38,704 nt of DNA from Chrysochromulina parva (Eukaryota > Haptophyta > Prymnesiales > Chrysochromulinaceae): contig PJAB01000134.1 in assembly GCA_002887195.1 (NCBI GenBank), forward strand, positions 1 through 38,704. The letters run 5' to 3'. The notes beneath the pieces were generated by a model, which worked only from the letters and a program-made list of their open reading frames with translations, searched no databases and had not been told where the DNA came from. Below, piece after piece: positions 10,348 to 19,961 of the stretch. A program made the position numbers and the translations under genes. The stretch's first letter is position 1. The number at the start of each line of letters is the position of its first letter.

Positions 10348-10866
10348 CTAGACGAGATCGCCTTTTCGTCCGTCCCGCACGCGCACATCTGACCACAGCA
10401 GCAGCTGAGACAGCAACGACCAGAAGGCGATGAGGAGCAACAGGAGAACAATACTTGCGCTCAGCAGCTGCAGTGTTAGCCTGCCGTCGTCGCCTTCATC
10501 TAGAGAGTAGAGGAGATGCAGCGAGCTGCCTACGGTCGATGCCTGCATGGCTGTCGCGACCAACAAGCAAAAGGCACACCAGCGCAGGCGCCAGCAGGAT
10601 CGTCGCAATTCCGCGTCGCCGCTGCTCGAGATCATGCCTAAGCTCTCCGTTTTGGCGGCAGCGTTGGATGCCATGAGCGCTGCGAGCCGCGGCGGCCGTG
10701 GTGGAGGCGGCAGCACATCCGATTTCATCAGAAGCACATCTGCGGAAGTACATTGGCCAAAGGTGCCAGAGCGCGGGCCGTACGCGGCCATTGACGGCAT
10801 TTGTGGCGCGGCACGCCACACGGCCAGATCTCCACGTTCGCCACATGATGGTCCGAATTTCGCCAT
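10348..10866 (-). CDS. Small protein with two predicted membrane helices, unknown
   Basis: The 172-residue protein starts with ATG at 10866. The first 100 residues are polar, with a proline run. Two hydrophobic helices follow: about 97-120 (starting near CAFCLLVATAM) and about 130-157 (LSASIVLLLLLIAFWSLL). The C-terminus is charged (RVRDGRKGD). I recognise no family. The start lies 162 bp from the coiled-coil gene on the other strand, so the two probably share a bidirectional promoter, which is mild support that both are real. A third membrane segment or an unseen exon is possible. Confidence 0.55.
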   Translation of the reverse strand: MAKFGPSCGERGDLAVWRAAPQMPSMAAYGPRSGTFGQCTSADVLLMKSDVLPPPPRPPRLAALMASNAAAKTESLGMISSSGDAELRRSCWRLRWCAFCLLVATAMQASTVGSSLHLLYSLDEGDDGRLTLQLLSASIVLLLLLIAFWSLLSQLLLWSDVRVRDGRKGDLV

Positions 10867-11028
10867 GATTTCCTAACAAGCCAGCAACCGAGAGAGGGTC
10901 CCCCGCGCCTGCACACTGGGGCCTATACGGATGTTCCTTTTTTGAGCCAGTTGCTCGTGTCTGCGGTTCTCCTTTGTGTTCTCCGTCCACTGGCTCCCCC
11001 GGTGTCTTTTTACGGCTTCGCCTCACCC

Positions 11029-13345
11029 ATGAAGGCCCTTCGTGACCTGCGCCCGCCACCGCCGCCTTCGGCCGCACGGATTCCTGCGGCAGGCCGAGGA
11101 ACAACTACAGCCGCGATGCGCGCCAAGGTCGACGCGACCAAGGCAGCGTCTACCAACATCGAGGAGATGATGCGAGCCCTCAAAGGCGCAGCGCGTGGCC
11201 AGAAGCAGCGCGGCACGAGGCAATCGCACCAGCGCGATTGGCTGCAGACAAACGCTGATCTTCAGCGCCAGCGCGCCGAGGCGGAGACTGCACGTGCGCT
11301 CTGGCTGCAAGCAGAGTCAGAGCGGTCCGCAGCCGAGGCAGTGGGTGCGCCGCTGCGCGACCTAGCACAGGCGGAGGATGCGGCCGCCGCCGCTCGTCGC
11401 GAGTGGAGTGTCGAGATGCGCAGTCAGCTGCGCGACCTGCGCGAGCTTTGCGCCGCCTCGGCCGTACAGCAGCGTCAGACCCACCGGCCGACGGCTGCTG
11501 CCTCGGGCGCACCGGCCGCTGCGCCCTCGTCATCTCGGCCGGCGTCGGCTACAACGCCCGCGTCGCTCGGTCGCTCGCTGCTCACCGAGGTCTCGCGCTC
11601 GCTCGCCGTGCAGGCCGACCGCCTTGCGGCGACTGCGGCGGCGCTCGAGCGCGAGCTCATCGTGCATACGGCAGCCATCTTCGCCGAGGACCCTGCCACC
11701 GGGGCAGTGGGCGGCAACAGCAGCAGCAGCGCTCTTGGCAGTCTGGGCGGCAGCGGCATGTCCGACGAGGCCGTGGAGGCGCTCTTCGCGTCCAAGCTCT
11801 ACGCAGCCGGCGCAGTCGCGACGCCGCATGGGCAGCCTCGCTCGGCTGCAGAGCGTCGTCTGCTCGAGGCGCTCGGTATGCAACTCAAATCCGAGGCCGA
11901 GGCGCACCGGGAGCATCTTGGCGCGCTCCGGGCTGAGTTTAGCGATGCCTTCGATGCAGCGGGTACGCCCGGCGGTCGCAACGACGAGGACGAAGACGAG
12001 GCGGCAGCCGCCGCCGAGGGCGCGGAAGAGGTGCCGGGCGACGAGGCCGTGCCAGCCGACAAGCCCGCCAACGGTAACGATGCAGGCCTGCGCGTGGCGG
12101 GCGATTACTTCGTGCTCGAGGATCCCAACGACAAGGGCAGCAGCGGCCGCGGCCACGGCACTGGCGTGGCCGCTGGGCTGTCGCCACCGCAGCCGCCTCC
12201 GCTGCCGGCAGATGCCACCACGGCAGCAGCGGCAGGCGGGTCAGTGCCAGCCGGTGGGCCGTCGCCGGTGCCGCCAGGCTTCACGTCATCGGCTGCGCCG
12301 ACGGCCGCGTGCGGCTGGAACGCCGCCGCGCAGGCTCGGCTCGCAAAGCTCGAGGGTGAGTTCCGCGGCCGGCCGCGCCACGCTCTGCTCGCCCGGCTAC
12401 GACTCGAGCTGCCCGCCTTCTCGGGCGAGCTGCTTGAGGCACGGCTGCACACGCTCTGCCGGAGGCACGCCTACCGGAAGCGCCGGCGGGCGCTCCTGCT
12501 GGCGTGGGAAGCGCGCCAGCAAGCACTCGGGCGCAGCGCGCGCCATCTCCTCTACCAGCTCGCCGCAGAGGAGGGCCGGCTGCAGCTGCAGCGCGCGGAG
12601 CGCGAAGCACTCGACGCACGCCGGGAGGAACTCCATGCGGAGCTCGCCGTGCTCGAGGCAGCGCGCTTGCAGCGTGAGCAAGAGGAGGCCGAACGGGCGG
12701 CCGCAGAGGTTGAGATTGCGGAGGCACTCGCGGAGGCGCGGCACGTCAAGGCGGAGGCCGAGCGCGCGCACAAGAAGGCCCTTGTGGCCGAGTACCATGC
12801 ACAGCAGGCGGAGCACCGTTGCGCTGAGGAGCAGCACAAGATGGAGGAGGCGACGCGGCTTCAAGCCGAGCTCCTCGCGCGCGCTGAGTACAATTTGTCG
12901 CGCGTGCAGTACCGAGCCGAGCTGCACGCCGAGCGCGAGCGACTGCGCGCCGAGCAGGCGGAGCACGAGCGGCTTCTCGGAGAGGAGCAGGCGCTCCGGC
13001 GGCAGCAGGAGCGGGAGGCGCGCATCGCGGCGCTCACCGCCGACCGGCAGGAGGATGACGTGTACAAGCCGACGGCCGCCTCGCAGGCCGAGGCTTTGCC
13101 GTGCACGGATCTATTCCCGCTGTATGGGTACGCCGATGCGACGCTCATGAAGGACGTGCGCTTCAAGATCGGGCACGCGCTGCGCAACGCCGGCCTCCAC
13201 GGCACCGATTACGCGCGCCAGTTCTTGTGCGACCATGCGCGCTTTGGCGGCTCGAGGCGACCGGATGCGGTGGTGAGTAATGTGCCTTTCGGCCCAGGAT
13301 GAGGTTTAACCTGAGTTTGTTTCATCTTAGATCTTTCACTTTTGA
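11029..13345 (+). CDS. Large coiled-coil protein (CCDC112/148-like), two exons
   Basis: I start at ATG 11029, the first ATG of the frame. Exon 1 (11029-13272) plus a 15-base last exon (13331-13345) gives 752 residues ending PDAVIFHF. The intron (13273-13330, 58 bp, GTGAGT...CATCTTAG) is phase 0 with a good branch/pyrimidine region; unspliced, the frame ends at 13302. Residues 30-200 and about 530-690 are Glu/Arg/Ala-rich coiled coil. Between them lie low-complexity linkers and a conserved-looking segment (FRGRPRHALLARLRLELPAF, then ARLHTLCRRH) that resembles centriolar or ciliary coiled-coil proteins such as CCDC112. After the coil, a compact C-terminal patch (GYADATLMKDVRFKIGHALR, HGTDYARQFL) is followed by the short tail. 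A ciliary or centriolar role is inference from resemblance. Confidence 0.7.
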
Positions 13346-13570
13346 CGGACCGACGTCGATTTTAGCCCAGACGCGCAGAGGTTGTGAGGTTCGTTCGGGC
13401 ACAGGCCCCCGTGATCAGCAAAACACGCTCTGCCACATTGAAGCTAGTTGTTCACGTCATCATTGGCCAATCGAATCAAACTAAGGGACCGACCCAGGCG
13501 CGTTCATATCGGGTTTGCACTATCTTCGTCGAGGCTGCTTCGAGGCTGCTTCGAGGCTGACCGCCCGCCC
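13346..13570. other. 3' flank with a three-fold GAGGCTGCTTC repeat
   Basis: This is the region between convergent genes. A unit of 11 bases (TCGAGGCTGCT) is repeated almost three times at about 13530-13559, just before the stop of the minus-strand neighbour. No gene is seen. Confidence 0.5.
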
Positions 13571-14605
13571 TCACAAAGGCTCCTCGCCGCTGTCAGCCGT
13601 AAGCGACTCGCCCGCGCGCTCCGCAAGATAATTGCGCTTGACATCGAGGAACATCTCCGACGCCCCTCTCAGGAGCCCCACCCACTCCTTTGCCACAGAA
13701 AGCCGATGGTTTAGCACGACCTCTGCCACGGCGCGAGGGTCGACCAGTGTGCCCGACGCGGCCCCGACGTCGTCCATACGAAGCACGACGGGCAGTTCGA
13801 GCAGCTCCATGAGCCACGTATCTGCAGCACCGTGCCCCAACTCCAGTCCGTCGCGTGGCAGCTTGGACATCTGCTCCGCCAGCAGCGCGTGCTCGCCGCG
13901 CTTGCTAGGCTTCATTGCAAGCTCGGCCAATGTGCTGTACGCCGCGCGCCGAGTTGCGACGAAGAGAAGCAGGTCGTAGTTGCCGCCCTTGAACGGGCTC
14001 CCGTCGCCCGCGCCACTATCATCCTGGTCTTGTTGAAACGCGGGCATCGTCGTTCGCACCTCCTCGTCGTCGCGGGTGACTGTCGCCCTCCTATCCCTCC
14101 ACACTTTCTCGTTCTCGGCTGCCATGCACGGAAGTGCCTCATATGCCCACTCCTCGGCAATCTGCTGCGCTGCCTGCATGACACGCTCCGCGATCTGCTG
14201 CGGTACAAGCTCGTACGAGTAGGTCATTTTTTCTTGACTTAAAAACGGATTGTTTGGAGATGCCCCCCTGTTCGTTTTCAGCAGGGACTCAACTTGGATC
14301 TCTTGGGGCGGGGCTGCTAGCATCTTAGAGAGGTAGGTCCGCCAGGGCATTCGCAGGATACCGACTGCGTGCATGCGCTCAAACGCCTCCGGTGCGTCGC
14401 TGTCGGCGGATCTCGCGAGCCACGTCGCTGTCGGCGGATCGCGGCAGGAACGCGCTGTGAAGCAGCACGTCTGAACCGCGCGCTGCAGCAAAAGGTCGAA
14501 CAAGCAATCAGCCTCATCACCGAGACGCGGCAGCATTACCATCTGCGGCGGCCGTGCCCTCTGAATGATGAGGCCCACGGCGAGCAATGGCGTGCACATC
14601 AACAT
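13571..14605 (-). CDS. Unknown 344-residue protein with a signal-like N-terminus
   Basis: I use ATG 14605; the frame extends to a GTG at 14632 but has no earlier ATG. The first 16 residues (MLMCTPLLAVGLIIQR) look like a short secretory signal, which in this organism could also lead to the plastid. The rest is soluble and largely helical, with MPWRTYLSKMLAAPP, an E/Q-rich middle (LVPQQIAERVMQAAQQIAEE), NYDLLLFVATRRAAYSTLAE, and a C-terminal block with DPRAVAEVVLNHRLSVAKEW. The composition is like a real conserved algal protein, but I recognise no family and propose no function. It lies tail-to-tail with the coiled-coil gene. Confidence 0.65.
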   Translation of the reverse strand: MLMCTPLLAVGLIIQRARPPQMVMLPRLGDEADCLFDLLLQRAVQTCCFTARSCRDPPTATWLARSADSDAPEAFERMHAVGILRMPWRTYLSKMLAAPPQEIQVESLLKTNRGASPNNPFLSQEKMTYSYELVPQQIAERVMQAAQQIAEEWAYEALPCMAAENEKVWRDRRATVTRDDEEVRTTMPAFQQDQDDSGAGDGSPFKGGNYDLLLFVATRRAAYSTLAELAMKPSKRGEHALLAEQMSKLPRDGLELGHGAADTWLMELLELPVVLRMDDVGAASGTLVDPRAVAEVVLNHRLSVAKEWVGLLRGASEMFLDVKRNYLAERAGESLTADSGEEPL

Positions 14606-15048
14606 TGCAGGGGTAGACAAAAGACAGTCCACACGTCATCAGTCCGCTGCATCAGTCCGCAAAGACTTCGTCAGTGACGAAGAGCTCGACTGTGTGCTCG
14701 AACGGCGCCGAGAGCACCGCGTTTACCACCTAGGCGCTCGGCAACCTTGCGCTCCTCGGTTTAACCTTGGTTTAAGGTTTAACCTTGCGGTTGCGCTCCT
14801 CGCTCGTGCCCACTTGCACTTCTGTTAGGAATTCTGGGTAGCTACCCTTCTAAACTCAGGTTTAACATAATACATACCGAGGACGCCGGAAGCCTCCGGC
14901 TATACAATTGCGGCTATAGGAATAAGTTTTAATCTATGTGATTAATAATCTAATATGGATAGGAGTTACTCATAGGTACATGAAAGACATGTGACCGCGC
15001 GCCCGCACCCAGCACCTCCATCATAGATCATACTATCAATCGATACCA
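14606..15048. other. Intergenic with GGTTTAACC repeats
   Basis: This is upstream of the unknown 344-residue gene and downstream of the P-loop protein gene (both minus strand). The word GGTTTAACC occurs twice within 14759-14786, with GGTTTAAGG between, and AGGTTTAAC recurs at about 14862-14870. The stretch 14850-14960 is AT-richer than its surroundings. No gene or RNA is recognised. Confidence 0.45.
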
Positions 15049-18000
15049 TCAACAGGTCGGGTGAAGTGCCGCCTCCGCCACATTTTTGAAGAGCGGCAAG
15101 TCGTACCCGCCGTAGTACTCGAGGTGTTCGTCGTCGCTTTCCTCGTCAGCCTCGTACATCTCGTCGCGTGACAGATGCGCGAAGATGAGCTGCGCCGCCT
15201 CCTCGACGACGGCGGCGCACAGGCGCACCTCCTGCGGCGCGTCGTCGCCGAGCGCCTCGAGCGCGCGCAGCTCGTAAGCCTGGCGCGCGTCGACGTCGGT
15301 GAGGCTATTGGCCCAGCCGTTGTTGCGTGGCGAAGGCGGGGCGGCGGCCATGGGGCGCACGAGCAGCACGAGCGACGGCCGGATGCGTGCGACGAGGTGC
15401 TCAAGCGGCGAGTCGGTTTTCGAGTGTTCGACGAGGACGAGACCCTCGGGAGCCGCGTGGATCGCCGTCTGGACAGCGCGCAGGGTTGAGTCGGCGGAGA
15501 GCAGCTTGCCGGTGCGCAATCCCTCCGAGATGGTGGCGCCGCGCTCATCCACCGGATGAGTCGAGCCCGGCAACTGCCTCGACAGCTGACACGAGGCAGA
15601 GGTCTTGTGCAGCGCGGCGAGCTGCTCGCGCAGTAGCGAAGGCAGCGCGACGTGCGCCGAGCCGAGTTTCTCGGCGAGTCGCATGCAAAACGAGGGCTCC
15701 ACCGCTGCCTTGGAGCTCCCGGCCGCGGGAGGCTCAGCGCCACTCACGACGATCAGTCCTCTGAGATGAGAACCGTCGACCCCTGGCCACGTGTCAAGGG
15801 GGCGGTAGGACAAGGTGACGTGGCTCGACACGTGGCCAGGGCTCGAGGTGACGTGGCTCGACACGTGGCCAGGGCTCGAGGTGACGTGGGCAGCGGCGTT
15901 GAACGCGCCGACGGACGAGGGCACATTGGGCGAGGGCGAGGGGACGATGGAGGTGGGCGACGGGGTGGCGGCGGCGTCGGGACCGGCCCCGCGCGGCAAG
16001 CCGAGGCTCGCCGTGACGAGCCTCTCGGCTACCGCTGCCAGCGCCGCCTGCCAACTAAATGACGTCGGCGATGATGCGCCCACCATGGCGCCGAAGCCCT
16101 CCGCCTTAGCGGCGGGTGCGCCGACTGCCGCGACGGTCGCGCCGAGCGCTTCGTGCGACAGACCGGCCGCTCGGAGCGTCGAGCGAAGCCCCTCCACCTC
16201 GCGCAGCCGTACAGCCGACGGGCGCCCTCCCGCAGTCACAGGCACGTCCGTGGACACGATGAAGGCCAGGCACATCGGCTCCGCCGCCGCCGCTGGCGCC
16301 TCGACCGAGACAGGCGGGGGAGGGATGGCAGCCAATAGAGGGCTGGGCGGAGAGCTGAGCGCCGGGGTAGTCGCGCGAGCCTGACCGGTGGCCACCGCTG
16401 CAGACAGCGAGCTACCCGAGCGAAAGACGGCGGGCGCGATGGCCGCGGCCGTGGGCGCCATCGGCGCGGGCAAGGAGGGCGCGGGTAAGGCGGGCGCTAA
16501 TCGCTCGCTCGAGTAGCGACGGAGCGCGCGGAGCGCAGCGGGCAGCGTGGGCGGGCTGGCCGAGATCACACATCGCTGCCCTCGCTTGGCGCACTCGAGC
16601 ATGGCCTCGAGGAGCAGCGCGGATGCCTCCGAGCCCATCGCACTTGCCTCGTCATGAGTGCTTGTCGACAAATGCGCCAGGCCCCACGCGGCGGCCATCG
16701 CGCCTGCCATGGCCGCCGCCTCGGAGACGTGGCCGGTGACGTGGCCGGCGCCGCCACTGCCCTCAATCCCCATGCCGCCGATGCTGCCGACGCTGCTGCC
16801 CGCGCCCGCCACGAGCACCGGCGACAGCTCAGCTGAGGCGCCGCAATGGGCACGCGGCTTGTGCAGAGTGTGTACGAGGGCCTCGGCGACGATGGCAGGC
16901 GCCTCCTCGAGAGCGACGCGGTCGTCGAGGACGCAGAGCCGCCCATAGTGCCTCTTGCCGTACGCGCGCGCAAGGCGCTCGTCTACCGCCCGGTAGGTGC
17001 CCACTAAGCTAGTCATCTGAGCAGCGGGCGGAGTTGGCTGACCGGCGAGCCGGCACCTCCGTTGCATGCGCCGCAAGCACGCTCGATCGGTCGCGTCGAC
17101 GAGCAGGATGAGGACCGGCTCAATGCGCATGAGGAGCTGTGGCAGCAACGAGCCATGCGCGGGGCACTCGAGGAGAAGGAGCCGATCGTCCGCGCTCGCG
17201 GCCGCCCGCAGGAGCATCTCGAGCACACCACCAGGAGGCAGTTCGCTCGCCGCTCTCTGCACGAGCGCATCCGTGAGCACCGGCGCGTCGGCGAGACCGC
17301 CACGAACGGCAGCGCCGTACCCGCGCGCGGCGGAGCTGTCCTGCAGGAGCGTGCCCAGCGAGGCATGCTGAACGCCGAGCTGGGCAGAGAGCACCTCGGC
17401 ATGGACGGACTTGCCGCTGCAAGGCGGGCCGATGAGGAGCAGCACGCCGCGAAGCCCCTCGAGCTGGCGGCGCAGCACGGCCATCTCGCGGCGCATTGCC
17501 GAGCGAGAGGCGGCGCGCGCCTGCTGCAGCGAGATGTCCGCCGACACCTTGAACGACGTCGCTTCCTCTGCAAACTGTAGGCACAGCCGGCGCTCCGACT
17601 CGGCCGACTCGGCGCGCAGGGCGTCCTCGAGTGCGGCGCGTCGGAGCGCCTGTTCGGCCCGCAGAGCCGACATGTCGGACTGGTGGCCTTCGGACTGCTC
17701 CGCCAGCTGCGTGCGCAGCGCGGCCACCTCCGCCTCGAGCGAGGCTGCCCGAGCAGACGAGGATGGGCTGCGCCCGGATGAGGTGGGACTCGGCTTACCA
17801 GAGAGGGCGCTCGCCGAGGCGCGGAGCGGCACCTTCTCGGCCTTCTCAGGCTGTGATGCGGGGGACCGCGACGGGTTACGCAGTGGCCGGCCGCGCGGCG
17901 TCGTCGTGCGCGCGTTGGGAGACGATGATGATGAAGAAGGCGTACCAGGCGGCGAGGGCGGCGAGCGCGCGGCCGCGGCCACGGCCACAGTGGAGGGACT

Positions 18001-18069
18001 TCCGGCCGCGCTCGCGGCACGGTGCTGCCCTCGCCCAGACGCGGCACGAGGGCTCCCGCTCCCGGGCAT
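15049..18069 (-). CDS. Adenylate-kinase-like P-loop protein with two kinase-type domains
   Basis: I use ATG 18069 (1006 residues); a longer frame would need TTG. Residues 1-105 are a Ser/Pro-rich, probably disordered stretch and about 105-205 a coiled coil. A first nucleoside-kinase domain starts with GVLLLIGPPCSGKSVHAEVL (Walker A, about residues 210-227). It continues through a GTLL-type NMP segment, LLLLECPAH and VLILLVDATDRACLRRM to a YRAVDERLARAYGKR lid-like region. A long low-complexity linker follows. A second domain near 795-985 keeps the fold's later strands (GLVLVEHSK, PSLVLLVRP) but has a degenerate nucleotide loop (VVSGAEPPAAGSSKAA), so it is probably not catalytic. Such proteins resemble AK7/AK8-type flagellar or cytosolic kinases, but the substrate is unknown. 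The linker holds an 11-residue tandem repeat. Confidence 0.75.
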   Translation of the reverse strand: MPGSGSPRAASGRGQHRAASAAGSPSTVAVAAAARSPPSPPGTPSSSSSSPNARTTTPRGRPLRNPSRSPASQPEKAEKVPLRASASALSGKPSPTSSGRSPSSSARAASLEAEVAALRTQLAEQSEGHQSDMSALRAEQALRRAALEDALRAESAESERRLCLQFAEEATSFKVSADISLQQARAASRSAMRREMAVLRRQLEGLRGVLLLIGPPCSGKSVHAEVLSAQLGVQHASLGTLLQDSSAARGYGAAVRGGLADAPVLTDALVQRAASELPPGGVLEMLLRAAASADDRLLLLECPAHGSLLPQLLMRIEPVLILLVDATDRACLRRMQRRCRLAGQPTPPAAQMTSLVGTYRAVDERLARAYGKRHYGRLCVLDDRVALEEAPAIVAEALVHTLHKPRAHCGASAELSPVLVAGAGSSVGSIGGMGIEGSGGAGHVTGHVSEAAAMAGAMAAAWGLAHLSTSTHDEASAMGSEASALLLEAMLECAKRGQRCVISASPPTLPAALRALRRYSSERLAPALPAPSLPAPMAPTAAAIAPAVFRSGSSLSAAVATGQARATTPALSSPPSPLLAAIPPPPVSVEAPAAAAEPMCLAFIVSTDVPVTAGGRPSAVRLREVEGLRSTLRAAGLSHEALGATVAAVGAPAAKAEGFGAMVGASSPTSFSWQAALAAVAERLVTASLGLPRGAGPDAAATPSPTSIVPSPSPNVPSSVGAFNAAAHVTSSPGHVSSHVTSSPGHVSSHVTLSYRPLDTWPGVDGSHLRGLIVVSGAEPPAAGSSKAAVEPSFCMRLAEKLGSAHVALPSLLREQLAALHKTSASCQLSRQLPGSTHPVDERGATISEGLRTGKLLSADSTLRAVQTAIHAAPEGLVLVEHSKTDSPLEHLVARIRPSLVLLVRPMAAAPPSPRNNGWANSLTDVDARQAYELRALEALGDDAPQEVRLCAAVVEEAAQLIFAHLSRDEMYEADEESDDEHLEYYGGYDLPLFKNVAEAALHPTC
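15815..15890. repeat. 33-bp in-frame tandem repeat
   Basis: The unit begins GTGACGTGG at 15815, 15848 and 15881, a period of 33 bases with two full near-identical units and part of a third. Being a multiple of three, it gives an 11-residue repeat (SSPGHVSSHVT) in the linker of the adenylate-kinase-like protein. High identity between units suggests recent expansion and likely length variation between strains. Confidence 0.9.
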
Positions 18070-18416
18070 ATGCTTATGAGGGGTCAAGCTGTTTTTTTAT
18101 GTGGTTTGGAAAGTTTCGTCGCAAAGTCGCAAACTTGCTTGCAAACAAAGCACCGAATGGACTTGAAGAAAACCCGCGGTTCTAGCGCTCACGCATCACC
18201 GGTTCAGCCGTGTGTCCTGGCTCCCGCCGGTGTTTTTGATCCGGAAGATCCTGTGCGTGTCGACAACATGTGTCGTGACACTCCCCCGAAACTCGAGCCC
18301 ATCGGTCACCGCGGTGCACATCAGGTGTGCGCGTTTGTGTTTCACAACTTGTAGTTTTCACAGCCAATGGTAAGTTTCGTTTCACAGGCTCCACAAATGT
18401 GTGCCTGTCGCCGAAG
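18070..18416. promoter_or_regulatory. Divergent promoter region
   Basis: These 347 bases separate the start of the P-loop protein gene (minus) from that of the FAD oxidoreductase gene (plus), so both promoters must lie here. No TATA box is convincing. A GTAAGT...CAG string at 18370-18387 looks like an intron but is only about 18 bases, too short to splice. Confidence 0.4.
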
Positions 18417-19961
18417 ATGAGGAGATTCGCAAAGCTGATCTTCGCCCTTCCTGTGCTCGGCTCCGCCTCGAAGAACACCTTTGACCTGCTCGTCATCGGT
18501 TCGGGCTCCGCTGGCATCGGCGCGGCCAAGGGCGCGGCGTCGCTGGGCAAGTCGGTCGCGCTCATCGAGAAGGCCAACGTCTTTGGTGGCGACTGCACAT
18601 GGGTTGGCTGCGTGCCGTCGAAGACGCTGATTGCGACGGCCAAGGCGGCACACGCGGTGCGCACCGCGCACAAGTATGGCGTGAGCACCGGCGGCAGTCC
18701 GAGCGACGTCAAGGTCGACATGAAGGTCGTGCGCGCGCAGCTTGACCTGATTCGGCAGCGCATTTACGATGCGGACGACTCGCCTGAGGTCTTCGAGTCG
18801 CTCGGCGTGACACCCATCTTCGGCGCGGCGCGCTTTATCAACCGCAAGCAGGTGGAGGTCACGCTGAACAGCGACGGCAGAACCGAGCTCTTCACGGCGA
18901 GGAAGGGCATCGTGATCGCGACGGGCGCGCAGCCGCGGCCGCCCGACCTGCCCGGTTTGGTCGAGGGCGACTACCTGACGTACGAGTCGATCTGGTCACT
19001 CGAGAGCCTCCCTGCGTCCCTCGCCGTCATTGGCGGCGGCCCGATTGGCTGCGAGCTCGCGCAGGCACTCTCGAGGCTGGGCAGTTCGGTGACCATCATC
19101 GCCCCCAAGCTGTTGCCCGACGCCGACGGCGACGCGGGCGGCGTGCTCGCCGAGGCGTTCGCGGACGAGGGCATCCAAGTGGTCGCGGGGCGCGCTAGGT
19201 CCGTCGCCACGGAGGCGGGTGGCGCCAAGGTGGTCACCATCGAGCTCACGGGCGGCGCGACGACCTCTGTGCGAGCCGACGCGCTGCTCGTCGCCGTCGG
19301 TCGCAAGCCACTCACAAGCTCGCTCGGCCTCGAGCAGATTGGCGTCGAGCTCACACCGAGCGGCGGCATCAAGGTCGACGGCACGCTGCAGACGACGGCG
19401 CGCGGCGTGTATGCGGCGGGCGATTGCACGGGCGATAAGCAGTATACACATTACGCAGTCAAGCAGGGCGTCGCGGCGATGACCAACGTCGTGTTCTCGT
19501 CGTTGCCTGCGGTGCTGCGCCTGGCACTCGGCTTTGGCGGCGTGTATAGCGAGTCGATCCCGTCGTGCACGTTCACCTCGCCCGAGGTGGCGAGTATCGG
19601 CCTTTCGGAGTCGGCGGCCATGGCCAAGTTCGGCGTGGGCAAGGTGCGTGCCAAGATCAAGCCGCTTCGCAAAAATGATGGCGCCATCGCCGGCCGGAAT
19701 GACGCGCATGGCTTCATCAAGCTGGTTTACAAGGCGGGGAGTACCGAGCTGATCGGTGCCACCATCGTTGCGCCCGGCGCTGGCGAAATGATCGGAGAGA
19801 TCGCGGTGGCGCTCGCCAGTAAGATGAAGGTGAGCGCACTCGGCAACGTGATGCACGCTTATCCGAGCCTTAGCTGGGGCATCCAGCTAAGCGCGCTTGA
19901 GGTGTACTCGGAGTCGATGGGGCCGCTTGTCAAATTTGCCGAGAAGGTGGGGCTGGCGTGA
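18417..19961 (+). CDS. Class I pyridine nucleotide-disulfide oxidoreductase (mercuric-reductase/RclA-like)
   Basis: The 514-residue protein starts at ATG 18417. Residues 1-18 (MRRFAKLIFALPVLGSAS) are signal-like, so it enters the secretory route, perhaps on to the plastid. The FAD-binding motif is LLVIGSGSAGIGAAKGA (about 24-40), followed by the redox-active pair Cys60 and Cys65 in GGDCTWVGCVPSK. The NAD(P)H-binding motif is VIGGGPIGCELAQALSRL and the second FAD contact AAGDCTGDKQYTHYA. The dimerisation domain has TFTSPEVASIGLSE and ends with HAYPSLSWGIQ. That form replaces the HPTxxE catalytic pair of lipoamide dehydrogenase, as in the cyanobacterial/plant mercuric-reductase-like group, so lipoamide is an unlikely substrate. 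The physiological substrate is unknown. Confidence 0.88.
   Translation: MRRFAKLIFALPVLGSASKNTFDLLVIGSGSAGIGAAKGAASLGKSVALIEKANVFGGDCTWVGCVPSKTLIATAKAAHAVRTAHKYGVSTGGSPSDVKVDMKVVRAQLDLIRQRIYDADDSPEVFESLGVTPIFGAARFINRKQVEVTLNSDGRTELFTARKGIVIATGAQPRPPDLPGLVEGDYLTYESIWSLESLPASLAVIGGGPIGCELAQALSRLGSSVTIIAPKLLPDADGDAGGVLAEAFADEGIQVVAGRARSVATEAGGAKVVTIELTGGATTSVRADALLVAVGRKPLTSSLGLEQIGVELTPSGGIKVDGTLQTTARGVYAAGDCTGDKQYTHYAVKQGVAAMTNVVFSSLPAVLRLALGFGGVYSESIPSCTFTSPEVASIGLSESAAMAKFGVGKVRAKIKPLRKNDGAIAGRNDAHGFIKLVYKAGSTELIGATIVAPGAGEMIGEIAVALASKMKVSALGNVMHAYPSLSWGIQLSALEVYSESMGPLVKFAEKVGLA

Noticed and set aside
11378..13150. A 590-codon open frame overlapping the coiled-coil gene in another frame
   Set aside because: Arg/Ser/Pro-dominated translation typical of a shifted GC-rich frame; the other frame has heptad-like coiled coil.
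18370..18387. A GTAAGT...CAG intron just before the oxidoreductase start
   Set aside because: About 18 bases is too short to be spliced by a normal spliceosome.
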